From: Limosilactobacillus rudii
GTDB lineage: Bacteria > Bacillota > Bacilli > Lactobacillales > Lactobacillaceae
Assembly (NCBI RefSeq): GCF_014145455.1
Contig: NZ_JACIVB010000061.1
Coordinates: 1 to 40,843, forward strand
DNA length: 40,843 bases
Reading direction: 5' to 3'
Below the pieces are notes generated by a model, which saw only the letters and a list, made by a program, of their open reading frames with translations, did no database searches and was not told the DNA's origin. The translations under genes were made by a program, and so were the position numbers. The first letter of the stretch is position 1. Each line of letters starts with the position of its first letter. Positions 17,183-25,777 of this stretch are shown one piece after another.

Positions 17183-18030
17183 AAGAAAAATATGATGGCT
17201 TGATCGACATGGAATTTGCCGCTCGAGGTAACCACAGTTATGCCAAAAAGACATGGCGAAAAGGAAATTCTTGGATTTCGTTTCGGATTCCAACAACCGG
17301 CGAAGTTCCTTACTACTTTTTGATTACGACTGGCGGTGGATATGTTGCTGGTGAAACTTATCGTGAACAAATTAAGGTCGAAGATAATGCCCATGCAATC
17401 TTAACCACCCAATCACCTACTTATATTTATGTTTGTCCACATAAAGAAGTAACTCATCAGGAAAATGAACTACAATTGGGAGAAAATTCTGTTTTGGAAT
17501 TTTACCAAGATGAAGTCATTCCATATAAAGGGTCGTACTTCCACCAGAAGACGAATATCAATATGAAAAAGGGTGCTAAATTGATTCTTACTGACGGCCT
17601 ATCAAGCGGCTGGTCACCAGATCAAAAACCATTTCAGTATGGTTCAATCGGATTGCAAACAACAGTTAATTATGACGGACGATTAGTCTATAACGATCAT
17701 ATGTTAGTTGATCCAGAGACCGATCCGATGCAAGAAATTGGTTACTTTGAAGGTAAACAAAACTTTAATTCGGTTGTAATTATTGACGAAAATGTCACGC
17801 AAGAAACGGTTGAGGAATTACGAAATTATCTTGATAAGATTGAAACGAATGTTCATTACGGAATTTCGTTATTAGAAGAAGACGGCTTTGTTCTCCGGCT
17901 CTTAAGTGATAGTTCTTTTGAAAATCATAAATTGATGTGGGACTTCATTAGCTACTATCGTGAGGAAATCCTTCATTATCCAGTATTAGATTTGCGGAAG
18001 AGTGAACACCTGGAGAGAGAACGAGCCTAA
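17179..18030 (+). CDS. ureD: Urease accessory protein UreD
   Basis: A 283-residue beta-helix scaffold that binds apo-urease and recruits UreF and UreG (UreH in some species). Conserved features include [37 protein letters not shown], the [13 protein letters not shown] strand and [11 protein letters not shown]. It is read through a 4-base overlap with ureG and is the last classical urease gene. The fluoride channel genes follow after at most 26 bases. Confidence 0.96.
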   Translation: MKEKYDGLIDMEFAARGNHSYAKKTWRKGNSWISFRIPTTGEVPYYFLITTGGGYVAGETYREQIKVEDNAHAILTTQSPTYIYVCPHKEVTHQENELQLGENSVLEFYQDEVIPYKGSYFHQKTNINMKKGAKLILTDGLSSGWSPDQKPFQYGSIGLQTTVNYDGRLVYNDHMLVDPETDPMQEIGYFEGKQNFNSVVIIDENVTQETVEELRNYLDKIETNVHYGISLLEEDGFVLRLLSDSSFENHKLMWDFISYYREEILHYPVLDLRKSEHLERERA

Positions 18031-18056
18031 TTAAAAATGGGATGGATGATATAACA

Positions 18057-18437
18057 ATGAATGTGATAATTACTGATTTAATTGCCGCCGGTGTTGGTGC
18101 ATTTTTTGGCGGCGGTTTACGAAGTTTATTATCTGATGAGCTGAATACAGACTTTGATCATTATCGCTGGGGTACAATTATGGCTAACCTAATTGGTTCT
18201 CTTTTGATTGGGGTCTTTGTCGGCATGGTCACCAGTGATGAGCTACGTAACACGATGAATGTTCTTTTAGCAACCGGTTTCTGTGGTGGCCTAACAACTT
18301 TTTCAACGTTTTCTCTTGAAACATTAAAATACTTTAAGTACGGTCATAAACTAATGGCTTGGACTTACTGGGTCGGAAGTGTCATTGCCTGTATTTGTTG
18401 TGTTTATGTTGGATTATGGCTACATTCGTGGTTATAG
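18057..18437 (+). CDS. crcB: Fluoride channel FluC/CrcB, first copy
   Basis: A small four-helix membrane protein of about 126 residues. Hallmarks are the N-terminal GAFFGGGLRSLL, pore-lining N in MANLIGSLLIG, and TGFCGGLTTFSTFS with the phenylalanines that coordinate fluoride. ATG at 18057 is chosen because a GGATG-like site precedes it; an in-frame ATG at 18042 is possible and neither has a strong ribosome site. Fluc channels are dual-topology dimers; paired genes often encode heterodimers. Fluoride inhibits urease at its nickel centre, which may explain this gene within the urease operon (inference). No fluoride riboswitch fits in the short gap upstream. Confidence 0.93.
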   Translation: MNVIITDLIAAGVGAFFGGGLRSLLSDELNTDFDHYRWGTIMANLIGSLLIGVFVGMVTSDELRNTMNVLLATGFCGGLTTFSTFSLETLKYFKYGHKLMAWTYWVGSVIACICCVYVGLWLHSWL

Positions 18438-18452
18438 GAAGGAGAAAGCAGA

Positions 18453-18863
18453 ATGACAAATGGAATAAAACTATTCATTGTTGGTCTAGGTTGCTTCTTT
18501 GGTGGTGCCCTCCGCTATGCTAGTGAATTAATAGCTGGGCAATATATTAATCCACCGTTTGCTGATCCGCTAGCGGTTTTAATTGTTAATACTCTTGGTT
18601 GCTTTATTATCGGCCTATTTACTGCGTGGGTATTGAAAAAGCTTGTTTCGCCTAAGTGGAATAAGTTTGTAACAACTGGATTTTGTGGCGGCCTTACTAC
18701 CTTTTCCTCATTCGCTCAGGGAATAACAGCATTATTTATCGGTAGTCATATTTGGGTTGGAATTATCTATATTTTAGCTAATATGCTACTCGGCTTATTT
18801 GCTGTTTATCTTGGTATTTACCTTGTAATGGGCAAAGAGTATGGAAAAGAGTTGTTGAAATAG
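18453..18863 (+). CDS. crcB: Fluoride channel FluC/CrcB, second copy
   Basis: A 136-residue partner of the preceding gene, with GGALRYASELIAG, pore residue N in IVNTLGCFIIGLF, and TGFCGGLTTFSSF. The sequence clearly differs from the first copy, as expected for a heterodimeric pair of opposite topology. GAAGGAGAAAG is the ribosome site, 15 bases after the first copy. The nickel transporter begins 28 bases downstream, so the pair is enclosed by urease and nickel genes. Confidence 0.94.
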   Translation: MTNGIKLFIVGLGCFFGGALRYASELIAGQYINPPFADPLAVLIVNTLGCFIIGLFTAWVLKKLVSPKWNKFVTTGFCGGLTTFSSFAQGITALFIGSHIWVGIIYILANMLLGLFAVYLGIYLVMGKEYGKELLK

Positions 18864-18891
18864 TAACAGTTAGTCAAAGGAGTGGGTTTTA

Positions 18892-19905
18892 GTGCATATT
18901 CCAGATAACTATTTGAGCCCGGCTACTTGTGCAGTGATGTTTGCAGTCGCTGCTCCCGTGGTGGCGGTCTCGGCTAAAAAAGTAAAAGTTCAGCTTAAAG
19001 AGCACCGCGAACTCGCGCCAATGCTTGGAATTGCTGCATCATTATCATTTTTAATGATGATGTTTAACGTTCCAGTACCAGGTGGAACCAGTGCTCACGC
19101 GGTCGGAGGTACGCTGCTTGCAATCCTGATTGGTCCGTATGCCGCGTCAATTGCGGTGACCGTCGCCTTGATTTTACAAGCATTTTTATTTGGCGACGGT
19201 GGAATATTAGCGTTAGGTGCAAATATTTTTAACATGGCGATTATTATGCCGTTTACTGGATATTGGATTTATAATTTTATGCGCAAACACCATCACGCAA
19301 GTTTAGGAGCGATTATCGGGTCTTACTGCGGGATTAACCTAGCCGCATTAATGGCTGGTTTTGAGTTGGGAATCCAACCGCTTATTGCGCATACGGCGAG
19401 TGGGGCCCCTCTCTATAACCCGTATCCATTAGCAGTGACAATTCCAGCAATGTGTTTTGCTCACTTAGCAGTTGCTGGATGGATTGAGGCCTTTTTCACC
19501 TATGTTGTTTACTCTTTTGTAAAGCGAGTTGCTCCGAATGAAATCTATCATAATAATAGCCAAAAAGAAGCTAAAAAAGGTTCAATTAAGTATTTGGTAT
19601 ATGTAATTATTGGATTGGTTATCCTTTCACCAATTGGTCTGCTTGCTAGTGGAACGGCTTTTGGTGAATGGGATAATACTGAATTACTCCAGCGGCTAAA
19701 AGTAGAACATATTGCAAATTCAGTTCCAGCAGGAATGAGTCATGGTTTTAACTATACGGCTTTATTTGGCGATTATGCTATTCCGGGAACGAGTCTACCA
19801 ATTGGCTATATTTTGAGCGCAATTACGGCAATTTTGATTTTCTTCTTAATAAGTAAGGTGCTGATGTCAATCTATGGTTCAACAAACAAAGCCACAAATA
19901 AGTAG
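18892..19905 (+). CDS. cbiM: Nickel ECF transporter S component, CbiM/NikM with fused N part
   Basis: The 337-residue protein starts MHIPDNYLSPATC. His2 is the metal ligand created by removal or positioning of the N-terminal Met in NikM/CbiM. PGGTSAHAVGG supplies the further metal-site histidine. After about seven helices, residues ~235-330 (LSPIGLLASGTAFGEW, later YILSAITAIL) form the CbiN/NikN-type domain, here fused. The start is GTG with AAAGGAG 9 bases upstream. Position directly behind urease genes indicates nickel rather than cobalt as substrate. Its 3' end overlaps the next gene by 32 bases. Confidence 0.93.
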   Translation: MHIPDNYLSPATCAVMFAVAAPVVAVSAKKVKVQLKEHRELAPMLGIAASLSFLMMMFNVPVPGGTSAHAVGGTLLAILIGPYAASIAVTVALILQAFLFGDGGILALGANIFNMAIIMPFTGYWIYNFMRKHHHASLGAIIGSYCGINLAALMAGFELGIQPLIAHTASGAPLYNPYPLAVTIPAMCFAHLAVAGWIEAFFTYVVYSFVKRVAPNEIYHNNSQKEAKKGSIKYLVYVIIGLVILSPIGLLASGTAFGEWDNTELLQRLKVEHIANSVPAGMSHGFNYTALFGDYAIPGTSLPIGYILSAITAILIFFLISKVLMSIYGSTNKATNK

Positions 19906-20722
19906 CAAAGCTGAAGCGAAATCAGCAGAAAAACTCCCGGTATGGTTGATGAACCCGGAGAGACACCAGGTAGAGTTAACCAAGGGACGGTTGGTTCAAG
20001 ATAATTTAAGTAAGTTTGCGACATTAGTTGCCTTCCTTACTCGTGTAACGCCGGTTTATACTGCTAAAAATTCACCATGGGTGCGGATTATTGAGTTAAT
20101 TGGCTTAACGATTTTAATTGTTTTATCATCACAGGTTTTATTTTTATGGCTAATTTTGATTCTCATGTTAGTTCACCTGGTTATTTTGCCTGGTTCCGTA
20201 ATAATTACAATTAGTAAGAAACTCTTTAAGTTAATGCTCGTTTCACTAATTGTATTACTCCCGAGTTTGTTGTTACAGGCGAATAACATTAGCCTGTTTT
20301 TAGCACGGGTTGCTCTCATCATGTTAAATATTTCCATATTCTTGAGTATTACCTCTTGGCCCCAATTTATTCAGGGACTTGAACAACTACATCTTCCTAG
20401 TGTCATAATTTTAACCCTTGATATCACAATGAAATATGTCTATACCCTTGGTGTTTATATCCAAGAATTATTAAGTAGTATAAAATTGAGGACGTTTGGT
20501 CAGCACGTAAATCGACGTGTCTTGGGTGTTATTATTGGCCAGGTTTATCTGTCGGCCAAGAAAAGGACCAGCGATCTTTATCAAGCAATGTTATTACGCG
20601 GCTATAATAGTAATAATGTTGCTAGTTGGAAGCTTAGCTGGAATAAATATGATTTGATTAGTATGGGAGAATTGTTATTTGCAGTTGTTGCATACTTCTT
20701 AATACGAGGAGTGGTTGCATGA
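19874..20722 (+). CDS. cbiQ: ECF transporter transmembrane T component (CbiQ/NikQ)
   Basis: A 282-residue energy-coupling membrane protein. About 75 hydrophilic residues come first, longer than in many CbiQ proteins, followed by five or so helices. The cytoplasmic coupling motif is seen in KKRTSDLYQAMLLRGYN, which contacts the ATPase. The ATG at 19874 lies inside the end of cbiM, a strong sign of translational coupling; a later start is possible given the unusual N-terminal length. It overlaps cbiO by 4 bases. Confidence 0.92.
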   Translation: MVQQTKPQISSKAEAKSAEKLPVWLMNPERHQVELTKGRLVQDNLSKFATLVAFLTRVTPVYTAKNSPWVRIIELIGLTILIVLSSQVLFLWLILILMLVHLVILPGSVIITISKKLFKLMLVSLIVLLPSLLLQANNISLFLARVALIMLNISIFLSITSWPQFIQGLEQLHLPSVIILTLDITMKYVYTLGVYIQELLSSIKLRTFGQHVNRRVLGVIIGQVYLSAKKRTSDLYQAMLLRGYNSNNVASWKLSWNKYDLISMGELLFAVVAYFLIRGVVA

Positions 20723-21444
20723 TTAAAATAGCTAATGGCGCTTATACTTACGGAACGCAGACAGGTTTTCACGATGTAGATATCGAGATTAATCGTGGGG
20801 ACGCCGTATGTATTATGGGTCCGAACGGCTCTGGAAAGTCAACGTTATTAAAGACGATTGTTGGTCTCTTTAGTTTGGAAAATGGGCAGTATACATTTAA
20901 TAACCAAATTATTGATAAGAAGTTCTTAAAAGATTCAACTAAAACTGGTCCATTTTACCAAAAATTTGGCTTTGTCTTTCAAAATAGTGAGATTCAACTA
21001 TTTAATACAAGCGTGGCTGATGAGGTTGCTTTTGGTCCGCAGCATCTCGGCCTTCCTCAACATGAGATTGATCAGCGGGTAACCGACTGCTTAAAACTAT
21101 TGAAGATTGAACGTTTGCGCGATCGTGTTCCTTATCACTTATCTGGTGGGGAACAGAAGCTTGTTGCCATTGCTAGTGTACTAACAATGAATCCCGATAT
21201 TATAATATTAGATGAACCGTTTAATGGATTATCACCTAAGTATCGAACGTTAATCTCGCAAATAGTTAGCCAATTGCATAGCGTTGGGAAAACAATTATT
21301 ATTTCTAGTCACCACTTTAACCAGATAAGATCATTGGTTGATCGGGTTTATGTTTTTTCCGAGGATCATACAATTACCCGGGAAATAACAGCTAGTCAAT
21401 TAGATAAAATGCCCCAATTCGTTGATTATTTGGATAATTTATAG
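20719..21444 (+). CDS. cbiO: ECF transporter ATP-binding component (CbiO/NikO)
   Basis: A 241-residue ABC ATPase with Walker A GPNGSGKST, Q-loop in FGFVFQNSEIQLF, signature LSGGEQKLVAIA, Walker B IIILDEPFNGLS and H-loop SSHH. One ATPase gene serves the transporter, presumably as a homodimer. It is the last gene of the urease cassette, followed by a strong bidirectional terminator. Confidence 0.96.
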   Translation: MIKIANGAYTYGTQTGFHDVDIEINRGDAVCIMGPNGSGKSTLLKTIVGLFSLENGQYTFNNQIIDKKFLKDSTKTGPFYQKFGFVFQNSEIQLFNTSVADEVAFGPQHLGLPQHEIDQRVTDCLKLLKIERLRDRVPYHLSGGEQKLVAIASVLTMNPDIIILDEPFNGLSPKYRTLISQIVSQLHSVGKTIIISSHHFNQIRSLVDRVYVFSEDHTITREITASQLDKMPQFVDYLDNL

Positions 21445-21455
21445 TGTCTGCTTAA

Positions 21456-21508
21456 TAAAAACAGAGTGTTAATTGACAGAAGGCCTGTCACTAACACCCT
21501 GTTTTTGT
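21456..21508. terminator. Bidirectional terminator, right border of the urease cassette
   Basis: AAAACAG-GTGTTA-GACAG pairs with CTGTC-TAACAC-CTGTTTT in a long stem with A and T flanks. It serves cbiO and the convergent response-regulator gene. Confidence 0.92.
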
Positions 21509-21509
21509 T

Positions 21510-22217
21510 TTAAATAAATTTATAACCAAAGCCGCGAACCGTTAGTAAATGAACGGGATGCTGCGAATCATCTTCTAGTTTATCGCGAAGGTGGCTAATA
21601 TGAATGTCAACGATTCGTGAAGTATCTAATATATCGTATCCCCAAACACCATCAACAAGCTGATCTCGACTAAGAACTTGTCCGCGATGATCAACCAAGT
21701 ATGAAAGTAATTGAAATTCTTTGGGGGTAAGGGCAATTATTTGCTTATTTTTAGTTACGGTATAATCTTTGCGGTTAATCTGCCATGCCCCGGCAGTAGT
21801 AATAGTTTCTTTAGATTTTTCCTTAGTATGGAGCGCATGAAGCTGGCGATAATGATAAGTCCATAGGCGCTGTTCAATTAGGGGACGAAAGACCTCAGCA
21901 TTAATAGGTAATGGTAAAATATCATCGATCTGTGCCCGATATAGTTTACGTTGAGTTCGGTTAGTAACTTGCGGAGTGAAAACCGTGATTGGCCCTTTAA
22001 CCTGTGAGCGGATGAGGGTCATTGTTGCGATTGTCGTATCAAGACTTACTTCGGTCATGTCCCACCATATTCCGCTGATTACCTGTTGTTCAAGGGCAAC
22101 GACTAAACCGGTCGGGGTTGTTACGAGCTCGAATTCCCAGTGTGCTTTTTTACATATTATACGTAATTGCTGGACAAGGTCATCTTGCCGACTCATTAGC
22201 AAAAATCTTTTAACCAT
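21510..22217 (-). CDS. OmpR/PhoB-type response regulator with degenerate receiver
   Basis: 235 residues. The C-terminal winged helix (about residues 140-235) is canonical: LTPKEFQLLSYLVDHRG, a DQLVDGVWGY stretch, IVDIHISHLRDKLE, and TVRGFGYKF. The N-terminal receiver is abnormal. The acidic pair that binds magnesium is replaced by S9-R10, and the invariant lysine near residue 103 is missing (LPLPIN instead of a KPF-like motif). Only D53 sits in a phosphoacceptor-like place (GIWWDM). No histidine kinase gene is adjacent. It diverges from the pst operon across TTTACA repeats, so it is probably the PhoP-like activator of phosphate uptake. How it is switched on is unclear. Confidence 0.88.
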   Translation of the reverse strand: MVKRFLLMSRQDDLVQQLRIICKKAHWEFELVTTPTGLVVALEQQVISGIWWDMTEVSLDTTIATMTLIRSQVKGPITVFTPQVTNRTQRKLYRAQIDDILPLPINAEVFRPLIEQRLWTYHYRQLHALHTKEKSKETITTAGAWQINRKDYTVTKNKQIIALTPKEFQLLSYLVDHRGQVLSRDQLVDGVWGYDILDTSRIVDIHISHLRDKLEDDSQHPVHLLTVRGFGYKFI

Positions 22218-22232
22218 AATAATTCTCCAAAA

Positions 22233-22271
22233 TTTACATAACCTTTACATTACAAAGATTAAAAATTTACA
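22233..22271. promoter_or_regulatory. Pho-box-like TTTACA repeats between the regulator and pstS
   Basis: TTTACA occurs at 22233, 22244 and 22266, exactly in phase with an 11-bp period. A degenerate copy (AAGATT) fills the slot at 22255. This matches the TT(A/C/T)ACA direct repeats bound by Firmicutes PhoP. A TATCAT box at 22294-22299 without a good -35 suits an activator-dependent promoter for pstS. Confidence 0.75.
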
Positions 22272-22342
22272 TCGACTTGTTATTCTCTATTTGTATCATA
22301 CGAAATATGTGAATACAACTAATAAGTTAGTAGGGAGTAGCA

Positions 22343-23215
22343 ATGAAAAAATTAATTATTAGCATTGCCTTAATTGCGGTTGCTTGTTGGCTCGGTGGAT
22401 CATGGGCACTTGCTAAGCAACAATCGGCACAAGATAAGGTTACTATTGTTGGTTCGACAGCTTTGCAACCACTGGCAGAAGCGGTTGTCAACGATTACCA
22501 GCATTATCATCCGTATACCAGTATTATTGTTCAAGGAGGCGGCTCTGGGACAGGGTTAAGCCAGGTACAAGAAGGGGCTGTTAATATCGGTTCTGCTGAT
22601 ATTTTTGCTGACCAGCAAGATGGGATTGATGCTCATAAATTAAATGATAATATCGTTGCTGTTTCAGGAATTGCTCCGGTTGTAAATGAGCAATTGGGGA
22701 TAAAGAATCTGACAATGGTCCAACTCCGACAAATTTTTACCGGTCAGATTAGGAACTGGAAAGAAGTTGGTGGTCCTGATTTACCAATTACTGTGATTAA
22801 TCGTGCACATGGTAGTGGAACACGGGTGGCTTTTGAGCAATCTGTTTTAAAGCCTGGAATGCACGCGATTAATGCTCAAGAGCAGGATTCAAATGGAACT
22901 GTTAAGGAGATTGTTCATAATACACCGGGAGCAATTAGTTATATTGCCTTTGCTTACCTTAATGACCAAGTTCAAGCGGTGAATATAGATGGGGTAGCAG
23001 CAACAGCAGAAAATGTAACGACGAATAAGTGGAAGTTATGGTCATATGAGCATATGTATACCCAAAAACAACCTTCAAAAGCAACAGCAAAGTTTATTAA
23101 ATACATGCAAAGTAAAAAGGTTCAAAAATCATTAGTGAATGCGGCACGTTACATTAGTATTCACGATATGAAAGTCGAAAAAACACCAGACGGTAAGGTA
23201 ACTGAAAGGAAATAA
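22343..23215 (+). CDS. pstS: Phosphate ABC transporter substrate-binding protein PstS
   Basis: A 290-residue secreted phosphate binder. The signal peptide ends near ALAKQQ (signal peptidase I site after residue ~24); C15 in AVAC is a poor lipobox, so the anchoring mode is uncertain. Phosphate-contact motifs are VGSTALQPLAE, GGGSGTGL, and RAHGSGTR. GGGAG precedes the ATG. It heads the pst operon behind the TTTACA repeats and is probably induced by phosphate limitation. Confidence 0.96.
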   Translation: MKKLIISIALIAVACWLGGSWALAKQQSAQDKVTIVGSTALQPLAEAVVNDYQHYHPYTSIIVQGGGSGTGLSQVQEGAVNIGSADIFADQQDGIDAHKLNDNIVAVSGIAPVVNEQLGIKNLTMVQLRQIFTGQIRNWKEVGGPDLPITVINRAHGSGTRVAFEQSVLKPGMHAINAQEQDSNGTVKEIVHNTPGAISYIAFAYLNDQVQAVNIDGVAATAENVTTNKWKLWSYEHMYTQKQPSKATAKFIKYMQSKKVQKSLVNAARYISIHDMKVEKTPDGKVTERK

Positions 23216-23216
23216 T

Positions 23217-24116
23217 ATGGAAAATTTACGACATCGATTGACTCGGCCATCTGTTGAAAGTAAGCAGGAATTTTCGGGGAAAATAGTGAGTTATGTTGCA
23301 ATTATCCTAATCGGTGGCTTGGTAGGGACAATTTTAGTTTTTTTAACTCTCAAGGGAATTGCTCTTTTTACTGGAAATCATTATTCGCTATGGCAATTTT
23401 TGGTGGGAAGAAATTGGTCACCGAGTCAGCACTTATTTGGTGCACTACCAATGATTGCAACATCATTTAGTGTTACGGTCTTGTCAGGAATCGTTGCCTT
23501 GCCGCTAGCACTTGTGGTGGCAATTGCCATCACAGAAATTTTGCCGTCAACGACCTATAAGTTCTTTCAACCGGTAATTGAACTACTAGTTGGGATCCCG
23601 TCCGTAGTATATGGTTACGTTGGCTTGACGGTTATCGTACCATTTTTGCGCCGCTTTTTTGGTGGGACCGGTTTTGGAATTTTAGCAGCAACATGTGTGT
23701 TATTCTTGATGATTTTACCAACAATGACATCGATGACGATTGATAGTTTCAAGGCGGTACCTAAACAGTACCGGAATGCTTCTGCAGGGTTAGGGGCTAC
23801 CCGATGGCAAACCATTTCCCGGGTAATTATTCCAAGTGCTAGAAGTGGCATTTTAACGGCAATGGTGTTTGGAATGGCTAGGGCGTTTGGCGAAGCGTTG
23901 GCAGTCCAAATGGTGATTGGAAACACAACGGTAATGCCAACGGGCTTAATGCACTCGGCGGCTACACTTACTAGTGTTTTGACAACGGGGATTGGAAATA
24001 CGGTAATGGGGACAATTTCAAATAATGCGTTGTGGTCACTGGCATTGATTTTATTAGTGATGTCGTTAGCCTTTAATTTATTAATGCGGCTAGTTAGCCG
24101 GAAGGGAGCGAAATAA
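23217..24116 (+). CDS. pstC: Phosphate ABC transporter permease PstC
   Basis: A 299-residue six-helix permease with the BPD_transp_1 domain. The EAA-loop region is seen in RNASAGLGATRWQTISRVIIPSARSG. It starts one base after the pstS stop codon, with AAAGGAA inside the end of pstS. It forms the channel together with PstA. Confidence 0.96.
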   Translation: MENLRHRLTRPSVESKQEFSGKIVSYVAIILIGGLVGTILVFLTLKGIALFTGNHYSLWQFLVGRNWSPSQHLFGALPMIATSFSVTVLSGIVALPLALVVAIAITEILPSTTYKFFQPVIELLVGIPSVVYGYVGLTVIVPFLRRFFGGTGFGILAATCVLFLMILPTMTSMTIDSFKAVPKQYRNASAGLGATRWQTISRVIIPSARSGILTAMVFGMARAFGEALAVQMVIGNTTVMPTGLMHSAATLTSVLTTGIGNTVMGTISNNALWSLALILLVMSLAFNLLMRLVSRKGAK

Positions 24117-24997
24117 TGCGTCCAGAAAGAATTGATCGTCTGGCAACAATTATCATTTTGACCTTGACTGGGATGGTGGGTTTAATTTTACTTGCCTTAT
24201 TAGCATATTTATTGTTATCAGGACTTCCTCACATTTCATGGCACTTTTTAACTAGTAGTGCTGAATCCTTTAAGAGTGGTGGTGGAATTCGTGACCAACT
24301 GTTTAACTCGCTATATTTAGTAGTGTTAACCCTCTTAGTTTCAATTCCGTTAGCATTGTGTGCAGCAATTTATCTTAGTGAGTATGCACCGGATAACCGT
24401 TGGACTAGTTTTCTCCGGCTAGCGATCGAGGTATTAAGCTCTTTACCGTCAGTAGTTATTGGATTATTTGGCTACCTAATATTTGTATTGCAATGGGGGT
24501 TAGACTTTTCATTGCTTGCGGGTGCATTATCATTAACAATTCTTAATTTGCCAATTTTAACGCGGGCCTGTGAAGATGCCCTTCGCCAGGTGCCATATCT
24601 ACAACGGCAAGCAGGGCTAGGATTGGGGATGTCAAAATGGCATGTTACTACCAAGATTGTTTTACCCGCAGCATTACCAGGGATTATTACCGGAGCTATC
24701 TTGAGTGCCGGCCGAATTTTTGGCGAGGCGGCGGCGTTAATTTATACGGCTGGGCAAAGTTCACCAGCCATTAGTTATACCGATTGGAATCCATTTAGTC
24801 CAACAAGCTTTTTAAACCCGCTGCGTCCTGCAGAAACACTCGCTGTTCATATTTGGAAAGTTAACAGTGAAGGATTGGTGCCCGATGCACGTGCGGTGTC
24901 TAATGGATCAGTAGCTGTCTTAATTTTAACAATTTTAATTTTTAATTTACTTGCCAGGTATATTGGCTACTTAATTAAGCGACGACTAGTAAAGTGA
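24116..24997 (+). CDS. pstA: Phosphate ABC transporter permease PstA
   Basis: A 293-residue permease with its EAA-type loop RQAGLGLGMSKWHVTTKIVL and the conserved AGRIFGEAAAL segment. Its ATG shares one base with the pstC stop (TAATG), indicating coupled translation. Confidence 0.96.
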   Translation: MRPERIDRLATIIILTLTGMVGLILLALLAYLLLSGLPHISWHFLTSSAESFKSGGGIRDQLFNSLYLVVLTLLVSIPLALCAAIYLSEYAPDNRWTSFLRLAIEVLSSLPSVVIGLFGYLIFVLQWGLDFSLLAGALSLTILNLPILTRACEDALRQVPYLQRQAGLGLGMSKWHVTTKIVLPAALPGIITGAILSAGRIFGEAAALIYTAGQSSPAISYTDWNPFSPTSFLNPLRPAETLAVHIWKVNSEGLVPDARAVSNGSVAVLILTILIFNLLARYIGYLIKRRLVK

Positions 24998-25008
24998 GGA
25001 TAATGAAA

Positions 25009-25764
25009 ATGCAAAATTCAATTGCCCTTGAAATAAAAAATTTAGAAGTTTTGTATGGGGAAAAACATGTTGTTCATAATGTTTCAATGAAATTTCCCCG
25101 AAATAAAATAACAGCACTAATCGGGGCTTCGGGGTCAGGTAAATCGACGTTATTGCGGAGTCTAAACCGGATGAATGATGATTTAGCAACGGTTAACGGT
25201 GAAATTAATTTTCATGAAATAAATATTAACCAATCTAAAGTGAATGTATATCGAATTCGGCAACAGATTGGGATGGTCTTTCAGCAGCCGACGCCCTTCC
25301 CTCTTTCCATATATGAAAATGTTATTTACGGTCTTCGGCTGGCGGGGGTAAAAGATAGACAAGTTCTTGACCAACGGGTTGAAGAAAGTCTTCGTCAGGC
25401 AGCGCTATGGGATGAGGTGAAAGATCAATTGAAGGGTAGTGCTCTGGCGCTTTCAGGAGGGCAGCAACAACGTCTTTGTATTGCGCGGACTTTAGCGGTT
25501 CAACCGGAGATTATTTTAATGGATGAACCGACAAGTGCACTTGATCCTGTTTCAACTTCGCAAATAGAGGATACTTTAGTACAATTAAAAGAGAAATTTA
25601 CTATTATCATGGTGACGCATAATATGCAACAAGCATCACGTTCAGCAGATTGGACGGCCTTTATGCATCAGGGAACGCTAATTGAATTTAATCAAACTGC
25701 TGATGTTTTTATGAATCCGCAGCAACAACAAACGGCAGATTATCTTAGTGGAAAATTTGGATAG
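25009..25764 (+). CDS. pstB: Phosphate ABC transporter ATP-binding protein PstB
   Basis: A 251-residue ATPase, the usual PstB length. Walker A is GASGSGKST (residues 39-47), followed by LLRSLNRMNDD, typical of PstB. Q-loop is GMVFQQPTPFP, signature LSGGQQQRLCIA, Walker B IILMDEPTSALDP, then VTHNMQQASR. GTG at 24994 and ATG at 25003 are in frame, but GAGGA is 8 bases before 25009, the chosen start. Many lactobacilli carry two pstB genes; only one is here. Confidence 0.96.
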   Translation: MQNSIALEIKNLEVLYGEKHVVHNVSMKFPRNKITALIGASGSGKSTLLRSLNRMNDDLATVNGEINFHEININQSKVNVYRIRQQIGMVFQQPTPFPLSIYENVIYGLRLAGVKDRQVLDQRVEESLRQAALWDEVKDQLKGSALALSGGQQQRLCIARTLAVQPEIILMDEPTSALDPVSTSQIEDTLVQLKEKFTIIMVTHNMQQASRSADWTAFMHQGTLIEFNQTADVFMNPQQQQTADYLSGKFG

Positions 25765-25777
25765 GAGGGAATTAATT

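Noticed and set aside
18031-18056. Possible fluoride riboswitch before the crcB pair
   Set aside because: Only about 26 bases separate ureD from the gene, too short for the fold, and no GGNGAUGG-type core is present.
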